From the NCBI RefSeq assembly GCF_023555375.1, contig NZ_JAJSEE010000001.1, positions 496,001-560,000 of the forward strand: a stretch of DNA of 64,000 bases, read 5' to 3'. This DNA is from Guyparkeria hydrothermalis. Lineage in GTDB: Bacteria > Pseudomonadota > Gammaproteobacteria > Halothiobacillales > Halothiobacillaceae. The notes under the pieces were generated by a model, which was not told where the DNA came from, made no database searches, and was given only the letters and a program-made list of their open reading frames with translations. Positions 1-7,722 of the stretch are shown here, one piece after another; positions within the stretch are counted from its first letter, which is position 1; every line of letters begins with the position of its first letter. Made by a program: the position numbers and the translations under genes.

Positions 1-63
1 GGCGCGGAAGAGCATCTGCTTGATGGGGACGGGGCAGGCGTCGGCGTCGACCCAGATGGTCAT
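1..63 (-). CDS. YaiI/YqxD family (UPF0178, DUF188) protein, N-terminal fragment
   Basis: Only the first 21 codons lie in the window; the ATG is at 63 and the gene runs off the left edge. The peptide begins MTIWVDADACPVPIK, the near-invariant opening of the UPF0178/YaiI family, whose DADACP motif resembles the acidic metal site of PIN/NYN-type nucleases. The biochemical role of the family is not established. It reads away from the repeat-rich spacer that follows. Confidence 0.85.
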   Translation of the reverse strand, partial: MTIWVDADACPVPIKQMLFRA

Positions 64-146
64 GCGCAGTTTCCGTGATGTGACGAGGTGAGGAGTTTCG
101 CATGCCGGGTGCGTGGCACCGAACCGGTAAGCGACCGGTGGGGTGT

Positions 147-429
147 GTTTCGCACGCCGTTTACGCTCAGCAGCTTGAATTGGCCGCCGTGCCCGGCGCG
201 CGAACCCCTTTTCTTGCTTGCCCAAGAAAAGGGGCGAAAAGAAGGGCACCCCGGCGTCCTGGCCCTGCGGGCCTTCGAGCCCGGACGGTGTCCGGACTCG
301 AAGCCTCACGACTGGCGGCCGGCTTCGGGGCCGGCTCGACGTGACCTCCTGTCACGGCGAGCCTCGGAGCGACGTCCCTGTCGCTCCGCCCCCGAGCCAC
401 CCACCAGCCGTGAGGCAGGACACAAGGGG
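147..429 (-). repeat. Structured intergenic repeat, copy A (inverted relative to copy B)
   Basis: About 283 bp that match the reverse complement of 525-806 over their whole length. Stems visible in plus-strand coordinates: 185-198; a 12-bp hairpin at 205-234 (loop 217-222); 261-273; 274-302; 333-363; 365-388; and a long-range stem pairing 303-318 with 401-416 that encloses two of the hairpins. Copy B has the same stems with different bases, changed in pairs. Mismatches such as C280/A296, A311/C408 and C316/A403 become G-U if the minus strand is read as RNA, hence the strand given. Short open frames inside are not credible genes. Function is unknown. From memory, similar hairpin-rich repeats occur in other proteobacterial genomes; this was not checked. 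Confidence 0.8.
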
Positions 430-524
430 GACGTCGTTCCCGACCATCCGGCGGCGTGATTCAACTTCTCAAGGCAACCCAAACGCCAGGATCTGGTGCT
501 TAAAGTGCGATCGAAGGTTCAAAT
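430..524. other. Unique spacer between the inverted repeats, with a tRNA T-arm-like string
   Basis: These 95 bp separate the two repeat copies and contain no credible gene. The string GGTTCAAATCCCC (517-529) looks like a tRNA T-loop and runs into the start of copy B. Six bases at 471-476 (AAGGCA) could pair with 532-537 (TGCCTT) like an acceptor stem. No D-arm or anticodon arm can be drawn and the T-stem has two mismatches, so this is at most a tRNA remnant or a chance match. Confidence 0.4.
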
Positions 525-806
525 CCCCTTGTGCCTTGCCTCGCGAGCGAGGGGTTGCAGGGTCGGGCTCGCATGGACGCGAGCCCGAGGTTCGCCGCGA
601 CAGGACGTCGCGTCGAACCGACCCGTCCGCAATCCCTCGTTCGCGAGGCTGATCGTCGCGGATGCAATCCGCGGCGATCAGGCCCGGAGGGCCAAGGCAT
701 CGGGGTGTCTTCTTTTCGTCGGTTTTCTTGGACAAGCAAGAAAATCGACTCGCACGCCGCGCACGGCGATCAGTCCGTGCCACTCCGCACACTTGGCGTG
801 CGAAAC
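525..806 (+). repeat. Structured intergenic repeat, copy B
   Basis: About 282 bp, the inverted partner of 147-429. Read on the plus strand it folds into a long stem (538-558 with 629-649, only two G-U pairs in 21) enclosing hairpins 564-587 and 589-619. These are followed by hairpin 650-680, a GGCCC/GGGCC hairpin, and an A/T-rich hairpin at 723-744 with arms TTTTCTTG and CAAGAAAA. The outer end carries GGCGTGCGAAAC (795-806), matching GTTTCGCACGCC at 147-158 in copy A. Stems are conserved with compensatory changes, so the unit behaves like a structured RNA or a palindromic DNA element rather than a coding sequence. Copy B ends about 20 bp before the stop codon of the RND permease gene. Confidence 0.8.
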
Positions 807-825
807 CCCATCCCAATCACAATAC

Positions 826-3800
826 TCAGACCACCGAATCCTCCGACATCTCGCGCTCGAGTCGCCGCCCCACATCCCCCGGCGACCCCGTCCGCCGCGC
901 CAAGAGATCGTAGGCCACCGGCACGACGAACAGCGTCAGCACGGTCGCCAGCGCCACCCCGGCGAATATCACCGTCCCGATCACCAACCGCGTCTCCGCC
1001 CCGGCACCCGACGAGACGATCAGCGGGATGGCACCGGCCATGGTGGTCACCGCCGTCATCAGGATCGGGCGCAAGCGCGTGACCGCAGCCTCTTCGAGCG
1101 CCTCGGCGAAGGCGCGGCCGCCGTCGCGCAGCTGGTTGGCGAACTCGACGATCAGGATGCCGTTCTTCGCCGCCAGCCCCACCAGCATCACCAGCCCGAC
1201 CTGGCTGTAGATATTCAGCGACAGACCGGTCAGATGCAGCCCCAGCAGCGCGCCGAGGATCGCCAGCGGCACGGTCAGCATGATCACGAACGGATGGACC
1301 AGGCTCTCGAACTGTGCGGCGAGCACCAGGAACACCACCAGGGCACCGAGTACCAGCATGAACACGGTCGCCCCGCCCGCCTCGCGGTAGTCGCGTGACT
1401 GGCCCTTGACGTCGGTCTGGGCCTCGGGCGGCAGGATCTCGTCGACCGTGTCCTCGAGGTAGGTCAACGCCTCGCCCAGCGGGTAGCCATCGGCCAGGTC
1501 GGCCTCGATCGTGATCGAGCGCACCCGGTTGAAGCGGTTGAGGGTCGCCGGACCGGCGAAGTCCGTCAGGGTCACCAGGCTGCCCAGGGGAATCAGCTCG
1601 CCGCTGCTCGCCGAGCGCACGTAGATGTTGTCGATCGCCCGCGGGCTGCGCTGGTTCTCGCGTTCGCCCTCGAGGATGACGTCGTACTCCTCGCCGTCAT
1701 CGACGTAGCGCGTCACCGTGCGCCCGCCCAGCAGGGTTTCCAGCGTGCGGCCGATCTCGGTGATCGTCACGCCCAGGTCGGCGGCCCGGTCGTAGTCGAT
1801 CTCGATCTTGAGCTGCGGCTGGGTTTCCTTGTAGTCGGAGTCCAGTCCGGTCAGGCGCGGATTGTCGTCGCGGATATGGGCAAACAGCGTGTCGCGCCAC
1901 TCGGCCAGTTCCTCGTACTCGCCGCCACCAAGGACGAACTGCACGGGTTTCTGCACCTGCTGACCGAAGCCCTGGCGCATCACCGGGAAGGCGCGCACCC
2001 CGGGCAGGTCGGCGACCAGGGTGCGCACCTCGTCCATGATCGCCCAACCGGAACGACGATTGGCCCAGTCGTCCAGGATCACGATGCCGAAGCCGGTGTT
2101 GAAGTTCTCGATATTGCCCCAGCCACGCGGCGCGCGGATCAGGGCGCGCTCGACCTCGCCCGACTCGATCAGCGGCCCGAGCCGGGCCTCGATCTCGTCC
2201 ATGTAGTCGAGCATGAAGTCGAAACTCGCCCCCTCGGGCCCGTTGACCACGATGAAGAACGCCCCGCGATCCTCTGACGGCGTGTATTCGCGTGGCAACT
2301 GGTCGGCCAGCCAGACGGTCCCGGCGACCGCGCCGAGAAACAGGATCACCACCAGCCAGCGCAGGCGCAGTGCGGCGCGCAGCAGCACACGGTAGCCGCG
2401 CCGACTGGCATCGAGCAGCGTCTGGACCAGGGCGGCCAGACGTCCGGACTGCTCGCGCTTGCCGAGGATCTTTGAGGCCATCATCGGGGTGAGCGTCAGG
2501 GCGAGAAAGCTCGAGATCACCACGGCCGCCGCGAGGGTCAGGGCGAACTCCGAGAACAGCCGCCCGATGTCGCCCTGGATGAAGGTCAGCGGCACAAACA
2601 CCGCGATCAGCACCAGGGTGGTGGCCACCACGGCAAACCCGATCTGGCGAGTGCCGCGGAAGGCGGCGACCAGCGGGGTTTCCCCGTATTCCTGGATGCG
2701 GCGATTGACGTTCTCCAGCACGATGATCGCGTCATCGACGATCAGCCCGATCGCCAGCACCAGGGCCAGCAACGTGAGCAGGTTGATGGTGAACCCGAAC
2801 AGATAGAGCGCGGCGAAGGTGCCGATCAGGGCGATGGGCACGGTGATCGCCGGGATCAGGGTGCTACGCAGGTTGCCCAGGAACAGGAAGATGGTCAGCA
2901 CCACCAGCCCGATGGCGATGAACAGGGTCGAGACCACCTGGCGCACGGCGCTGTCGACGAACACCGAGGTGTCGTAGCTGAGATTGAGCGTCATCCCCTC
3001 GGGCAGCGTGTCGAGCAGGCGCTCGCGCTCGGCCTTGGCGCCGCGGGCGATCTCCAGCACGTTGGCCGTCGACTGCTTGATCATGCCGAGGCCGACACGC
3101 GGCACGCCGTTCTCGCGGAAGATGCTGCGGGTCTCGACCGCGCCCACCTCCACGCGGGCGACGTCGTCGAGCCGCACCAGGTGGCCGCCCTCGCCGCGCT
3201 TGATCACCAGGTCGCGAAAGTCGCCCGCCGTCTCGAAATTGCGCGGCAGGCGCACGATGAACTGGCGTTCGCGCGACTCGATCGACCCGGCCGGCAATTC
3301 CACGTTCTCGGCCCGCAACGCCGATTCGATGTCGCCGACCGCGAGCCCGTGAGCGGCCAGCGCCTGCCGGTCCAGCCAGACCCGCATCGAGTAGGTCTGG
3401 CTGCCCGAGACCCGCACCCGCGCCACCCCGGGCAGCACGGAGAAGCGATCGACCAGGTAGCGCTCGGCGTAGTCGGTCAGCTCGGCGATGGAATACTCCT
3501 CGCCGGACAGGCCCAACCAGAGCACCACCTCGCTGGAGGAGTCCGCCTTCTCGACCTCCGGTGGGTCGGCTTCCTCGGGCAGGTTGTCGAGCGCACCGTT
3601 GATGCGATCGCGCATGTCGTTGGCCGCGGCGTCCAGATCGCGCGACAGGGCGAATTCCACGGTGATCGACGAACGCCCGTCCTCGCTCGAGGAGGTGATC
3701 ATCTCGATGCCCTCGACCCCGGCAATGCGGTCCTCGAGCACCTGGGTGATGCGGGTCTCGACCACGGAGGCCGAGGCACCGGGATAGCGGGTGTCGACGC

Positions 3801-3936
3801 TGACCACGGGCGGGTCGATATGCGGGTATTCCTGCAGGGGCAGGCGCTCGAGCGCGATCAGGCCGAAGGCGACCAGCAGCGCGGCCAGCACCCCGGCCAA
3901 CACCGGCCGGCGAACGGATACGTCGGAGAGGATCAC
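826..3936 (-). CDS. RND efflux permease, HAE1/AcrB type
   Basis: A 1036-aa inner-membrane proton-driven exporter of the resistance-nodulation-division family. The N-terminal half ends in a hydrophobic block from about residue 335. TM4 carries the paired aspartates D401-D402 (GLIVDDAIIVLENV), equivalent to the proton-relay Asp407/408 of AcrB. Two large periplasmic loops (about 40-330 and 560-860) and a second set of membrane helices follow, the normal AcrB plan and length. Its ATG overlaps the stop of the adaptor gene by 4 bp, so adaptor and pump are co-translated. No outer-membrane channel gene is adjacent, so a TolC-like protein from elsewhere is presumably shared. Substrates cannot be told from sequence. 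Confidence 0.95.
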   Translation of the reverse strand: MILSDVSVRRPVLAGVLAALLVAFGLIALERLPLQEYPHIDPPVVSVDTRYPGASASVVETRITQVLEDRIAGVEGIEMITSSSEDGRSSITVEFALSRDLDAAANDMRDRINGALDNLPEEADPPEVEKADSSSEVVLWLGLSGEEYSIAELTDYAERYLVDRFSVLPGVARVRVSGSQTYSMRVWLDRQALAAHGLAVGDIESALRAENVELPAGSIESRERQFIVRLPRNFETAGDFRDLVIKRGEGGHLVRLDDVARVEVGAVETRSIFRENGVPRVGLGMIKQSTANVLEIARGAKAERERLLDTLPEGMTLNLSYDTSVFVDSAVRQVVSTLFIAIGLVVLTIFLFLGNLRSTLIPAITVPIALIGTFAALYLFGFTINLLTLLALVLAIGLIVDDAIIVLENVNRRIQEYGETPLVAAFRGTRQIGFAVVATTLVLIAVFVPLTFIQGDIGRLFSEFALTLAAAVVISSFLALTLTPMMASKILGKREQSGRLAALVQTLLDASRRGYRVLLRAALRLRWLVVILFLGAVAGTVWLADQLPREYTPSEDRGAFFIVVNGPEGASFDFMLDYMDEIEARLGPLIESGEVERALIRAPRGWGNIENFNTGFGIVILDDWANRRSGWAIMDEVRTLVADLPGVRAFPVMRQGFGQQVQKPVQFVLGGGEYEELAEWRDTLFAHIRDDNPRLTGLDSDYKETQPQLKIEIDYDRAADLGVTITEIGRTLETLLGGRTVTRYVDDGEEYDVILEGERENQRSPRAIDNIYVRSASSGELIPLGSLVTLTDFAGPATLNRFNRVRSITIEADLADGYPLGEALTYLEDTVDEILPPEAQTDVKGQSRDYREAGGATVFMLVLGALVVFLVLAAQFESLVHPFVIMLTVPLAILGALLGLHLTGLSLNIYSQVGLVMLVGLAAKNGILIVEFANQLRDGGRAFAEALEEAAVTRLRPILMTAVTTMAGAIPLIVSSGAGAETRLVIGTVIFAGVALATVLTLFVVPVAYDLLARRTGSPGDVGRRLEREMSEDSVV

Positions 3937-5096
3937 GGCTCGCCCCGCGGGCTTTCGAGCGTGTCGCGATGACGACGCAGGATCTCGCGGATCGGGTTGT
4001 CCTCGTCGGCCACGGCCAGCACGCGCACGGCATCGCCATCACGCACCTTCTGGATGCCGTGACGCACCAGCCGCTCGCCCGGCTCGAGCCCGCCGGTCAC
4101 CTCGACCCAGCCCTCGCGGCGCTCGCCGATCTCGACTTCGCGGCGCTCGACGGTCATGGCGTCCCGGTCGATCACGAACAGGTACTGGTGCTCGCCCTGT
4201 GGCAGCAGCACCGATTCGGGCACGGCCACCACCTCACGGCGGTCGCGCTCGAGGATGGTCTGCATCAGTTGGCCGGGGCGCAGCGCGCCGTCGTCGTTGT
4301 CGATGCGCGCGCGCAGGGTGATGCTGCGCGTGGCCGGGTCGATGCGGTTGTCGATGCCCGTCACCCGACCGGAAAAACGCCGATCGGGGTAGGCATCGGT
4401 GCTTGCCGTGATGGTCTGGCCACGCGAGATGGCGCCGAGGTGGCGCGACGGCACCGTGAAATCCACGTCGACCACGTCGAGCTTGTCGAGCCGCACCAGC
4501 GCCGTGCCCGGAGAAACCAGCATGCCGGGGCTGATCTCGCGCAGCCCCACCACGCCGTCGAACGGGGCATGAATACGATGGGCGGCGAGCCGGGCCTGGG
4601 CCGCCTCGATCTCCGCCTGGGCCTGCTGGACCCGGGCACGGGCGTCCTCGAGCTCCGCACGGGCACCGAGGTTGCGCTCGGCGAGATCCCGGGCGCGCGC
4701 CAGCACGTTCCGCTGTTCGACCAGTCGGGCCTGGGCCGCCGCCAGCTCGGCCTGCTCCTCGAGATCCTCGAGGTGCACCAGCAGGTCGCCCTGCTCCACG
4801 CGCTGGCCATCATCGAAGTGCACCGCGCCGATGATCTCGGTGACCGTCGCCGACAGGGTCACCGACTCGTCGGCGCGCACCGTGCCCAGCGCCTCGAGCG
4901 GGTCCGACCAGGTCTGGCGCTCGGCATCCGAGGCGATCACGGCGGTGGCCGGGCGGTCGGCCTGGGCGTGGAGAGACGGCGGTGCCAGGACCACCAACAG
5001 CATGGAGAGCAGCGGCAGGAGTGGGCGAGTCGGGCTGGCGGCTGGACCGAGCCAACCAATCGGACGAAACAGTGACATGGGATTTCCACGGGACAT
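3933..5096 (-). CDS. RND periplasmic adaptor (HlyD/AcrA-type membrane fusion protein)
   Basis: A 387-aa periplasmic adaptor that should bridge the downstream RND pump to an outer-membrane channel. The N terminus has a hydrophobic stretch (RPLLPLLSMLLVVLAPPS) ending in HAQA, a signal peptide. Next come a lipoyl/barrel-sandwich half, an Ala/Gln/Glu/Arg-rich helical hairpin (about residues 115-165, coiled-coil composition), the second lipoyl half (HAPFDGVVGLREISPG), then beta-barrel and membrane-proximal domains. The ATG at 5096 gives the longest frame; the ATG at 5078 (MSLFRP) is an equally good start, and neither has a clear ribosome binding site. It is the first gene of the adaptor-pump operon and is divergent from the flavoprotein gene. 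Confidence 0.92.
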   Translation of the reverse strand: MSRGNPMSLFRPIGWLGPAASPTRPLLPLLSMLLVVLAPPSLHAQADRPATAVIASDAERQTWSDPLEALGTVRADESVTLSATVTEIIGAVHFDDGQRVEQGDLLVHLEDLEEQAELAAAQARLVEQRNVLARARDLAERNLGARAELEDARARVQQAQAEIEAAQARLAAHRIHAPFDGVVGLREISPGMLVSPGTALVRLDKLDVVDVDFTVPSRHLGAISRGQTITASTDAYPDRRFSGRVTGIDNRIDPATRSITLRARIDNDDGALRPGQLMQTILERDRREVVAVPESVLLPQGEHQYLFVIDRDAMTVERREVEIGERREGWVEVTGGLEPGERLVRHGIQKVRDGDAVRVLAVADEDNPIREILRRHRDTLESPRGEP

Positions 5097-5165
5097 GTAG
5101 GTGGCCGAATGCAGCGTTCAGCATAGTACGCATGCCGCCCCGAGGCGCGGCGTTCGCGACGGCAT

Positions 5166-5174
5166 TGCTATGAT
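5166..5174 (+). promoter_or_regulatory. Possible extended -10 element for the HI0933-family gene
   Basis: TGCTATGAT reads as an extended -10 (TGn + TATGAT) 38 bp before the ATG at 5212. No convincing -35 is present, which extended -10 promoters can tolerate. Weak, position-based call. Confidence 0.3.
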
Positions 5175-5211
5175 GCGGTCCCATTCGAGCAAACGAGCGA
5201 ACCGAGGCCCC

Positions 5212-6387
5212 ATGCAGGTGGACGTGGTGATTGTTGGCGCCGGCGCGGCCGGACTGATGTGCGCGGCGACGGCGGGCTACCGCGGCCGCCGGGTGCTGGT
5301 GCTCGACCACGCCCGCAAGGCGGGGCAGAAGATCCTGATGTCCGGTGGCGGGCGCTGCAACTTCACCAACCTCAACAGCACCCCGAACCAGTTCCTCTCC
5401 GCCAACCCGCGCTTCTGCATTTCCGCGCTCAAGCGCTACCCGCCGCAGGCCTTCCTCGAGCTGGTCGAACGCCACGGCATCGAGCATGTGGAAAAGGCCG
5501 CCGGCCAGCTGTTCTGTGCCGGCAAGGCGAAGGAAATCGTCGACATGCTGCTCACCGAATGCGAGTGGGCCGGCGTGGAGGTGCGAATGAAAACGCCGGT
5601 CGAGGCGATCGAGGCCAGCGACGACGGTTACCACGTGGCTATCGATGGCGACACGATCACGAGCGAATCGCTGGTGATCGCGACCGGCGGACTCTCGATC
5701 CCGACCATGGGCGCGACCCCGTTCGGCTACGAGGTCGCCCGGCAGTTCGGCCTGACGATCCTGCCCACCCGCGCCGGGCTGGTGCCCTTCACCCTGCACC
5801 CCGATCTCAAGGAACGCCTCGCCCCGCTGGCCGGGATCAGCGTTCCCGTTGCGGCCACGGCCAACGGGATGCGTTTCGAGGAGCCGATGCTGTTCACCCA
5901 CCGCGGCCTGTCCGGTCCGGCCATGCTGCAGATCTCGAGCTTCTGGCAACCCGGCGAGCCGCTGGTGATCGACCTGCTGCCCGGGCGGGACACGGCCGCG
6001 GATCTCGCCGAGCGGCGCGCGCATCGACCGCAGGGCACGGTGTTGCAGTACCTCGACGAACACCTGCCGCGACGCCTGAGTCGGGTGCTGTGCGACTGGC
6101 ACGGCTGGTCGCGCCCGCTGCAGGAGTATTCCCGCGAGGATCTCGCGGCAGTCGCCGAGCGCTTGCATCGCTGGACCGTGCACCCCGCCGGCACCGAGGG
6201 CTACCGGACGGCCGAGGTCACCCTGGGCGGGGTCGATACCCGGGCATTGTCCTCGCAGACCATGGAAGCCCAGGGGCAACCGGGTCTATTCTTCATCGGC
6301 GAGGTGGTCGACGTGACCGGCCACCTCGGCGGGCACAATTTCCAATGGGCCTGGGCCTCGGGCGTCGCCGCCGGCCAGGCTGTCTGA
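5212..6387 (+). CDS. HI0933/YhiN (BaiN-like) family FAD-dependent oxidoreductase
   Basis: A 391-aa flavoprotein of the HI0933/YhiN family. The ATG at 5212 is chosen because MQVDVVIVGAGAAGL starts directly with the Rossmann dinucleotide-binding motif and a GAGG ribosome binding site lies just upstream; the frame stays open back to 5101 without a conserved sequence. The family signature KILMSGGGRCNFTN follows at about residues 38-51. The C terminus has the second FAD contact (GLFFIGEVVDVTGHLGGHNF) and a final AWASG motif. BaiN of gut clostridia acts in bile acid reduction, but the proteobacterial members have no agreed substrate, so only a redox role is safe. Its neighbours give no pathway clue. 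Confidence 0.92.
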   Translation: MQVDVVIVGAGAAGLMCAATAGYRGRRVLVLDHARKAGQKILMSGGGRCNFTNLNSTPNQFLSANPRFCISALKRYPPQAFLELVERHGIEHVEKAAGQLFCAGKAKEIVDMLLTECEWAGVEVRMKTPVEAIEASDDGYHVAIDGDTITSESLVIATGGLSIPTMGATPFGYEVARQFGLTILPTRAGLVPFTLHPDLKERLAPLAGISVPVAATANGMRFEEPMLFTHRGLSGPAMLQISSFWQPGEPLVIDLLPGRDTAADLAERRAHRPQGTVLQYLDEHLPRRLSRVLCDWHGWSRPLQEYSREDLAAVAERLHRWTVHPAGTEGYRTAEVTLGGVDTRALSSQTMEAQGQPGLFFIGEVVDVTGHLGGHNFQWAWASGVAAGQAV

Positions 6388-6441
6388 ACCGGGCAGCCTG
6401 ATTCGGTGGTCTGACCCGCCCCACCCCGATCCGGAGCCGAC

Positions 6442-7722
6442 ATGGACAGTCTGACCTCACAGTTCCTGCAGGACAACCAGACGCTGGCACTGCTGGCCGT
6501 CGCCCTGCTGCTCGGCGCGCTGATCGGCCTGGAGCGCGGCTGGTCGACCCGCCAGCAGGAACCGGGCGAACGCATCGCCGGCATCCGCACCCACAGCCTG
6601 GTGGGGCTGTTGGGCGGGCTGGCCGCCCTGCTTTCCGAGACGCTGACCGGCTGGGCCTTCCCCACCCTGCTGATCGCCGTTGCCGCCATTGCGCTGGTTG
6701 CCTGGCGCACCCGCGCGCAGAGCGTGCGCAACTTCAGCATCACGGGCAGCATCGGCCTGCTGATCACCTTCTGCCTCGGGGCGATCGCCGTGGGCGTCGA
6801 CGTGGTGATCGCCACCGCCGCGGCGGTGGTCACGGCGATGATCCTCGACAACAAGGACGAGATCCACGGCCTGCTGCACAAGCTCGAGGCGCGCGAACTG
6901 GACGCCGCCCTGAAGCTCCTGCTGATCAGCGTGGTGATGCTGCCGCTGCTGCCCAACGAGCCGCTGGGCCCGGGTGGTGCCCTCAATCCCTACCAGATCT
7001 GGTGGATGGTGGTGCTGATAGCCTCGATCTCGTTCGTCGGCTACTTCGCCATCCGCGTCGGCGGCGCCGAGAAGGGCATCCTGTTCACCAGCCTGTTCGC
7101 CGGTCTGAGTTCCTCGACCGCCCTGACCCTGCAGTTCGCCCGGCAATCGCAGCAGACGCCGGGGCTGGGACCGATGCTGGCCGTGGGCATCCTGATCGCC
7201 TGCGGCACCATGTTCCCGCGGGTGCTGCTGGTCGCCACCGCGGTCCATCCCCCGATCTTCTCGGCGCTACTCTGGCCGCTGCTGGTAATGACCGTGCTGA
7301 TCGTCGTACCGGCGATCTGGATGTGGCGCCGCGCACGCAACATCGATGCGATCAAGCAGCCGGAGCTGACGCAGAACCCCCTCGACCTGACCTCGGCGCT
7401 GCTGTTCGGCGCCCTGCTCACGGCGATCATGCTCGCCGGCGAATGGCTGCGCGAGTGGCTGGGCAGCGCCGGCATCTTCCTGCTGGCCGCCTCGTCGGGC
7501 GTGGCCGATGTCGACGCGATCAACCTCTCCCTGACCCGCATGGCCCGCGAATCGATCACGCTCGAGACCGCCGTGATGGGCATCATCATCGCCTCGGCGG
7601 TCAACAACCTGGTCAAGACGGGCATCGCCGGGGCGATCGGCACCCGCCAGCTCGGCCTGCACGTCGCCGGGCCCATGATCCTCTCCGTGGCCGCCGGACT
7701 CGTGACCGCCTGGCTGATCTGA
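6442..7722 (+). CDS. MgtC/SapB-DUF4010 family membrane protein
   Basis: A 426-aa polytopic inner-membrane protein. The first third matches the MgtC/SapB fold (LLGALIGLERGW near residue 26-37, then GIRTHSLVGLLGGLAA), and the rest is the DUF4010 hydrophobic domain with about eight more membrane spans. The ATG at 6442 follows a CGGAG ribosome binding site. The family is often annotated as a magnesium-related or unknown transporter; no function is proven. It sits 54 bp downstream of the flavoprotein gene on the same strand. Its stop abuts the convergent RND gene with no base between them and no visible terminator. Confidence 0.88.
   Translation: MDSLTSQFLQDNQTLALLAVALLLGALIGLERGWSTRQQEPGERIAGIRTHSLVGLLGGLAALLSETLTGWAFPTLLIAVAAIALVAWRTRAQSVRNFSITGSIGLLITFCLGAIAVGVDVVIATAAAVVTAMILDNKDEIHGLLHKLEARELDAALKLLLISVVMLPLLPNEPLGPGGALNPYQIWWMVVLIASISFVGYFAIRVGGAEKGILFTSLFAGLSSSTALTLQFARQSQQTPGLGPMLAVGILIACGTMFPRVLLVATAVHPPIFSALLWPLLVMTVLIVVPAIWMWRRARNIDAIKQPELTQNPLDLTSALLFGALLTAIMLAGEWLREWLGSAGIFLLAASSGVADVDAINLSLTRMARESITLETAVMGIIIASAVNNLVKTGIAGAIGTRQLGLHVAGPMILSVAAGLVTAWLI

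Noticed and set aside
471-537. Possible tRNA gene
   Set aside because: Only a T-loop-like string and a six-base pairing are present; there is no D-arm or anticodon arm and the T-stem has mismatches.
88-816. Several overlapping open frames of 80-180 codons in the left spacer
   Set aside because: They coincide with hairpin-forming repeats, have Arg/Pro-rich shadow composition and no consistent start signals.
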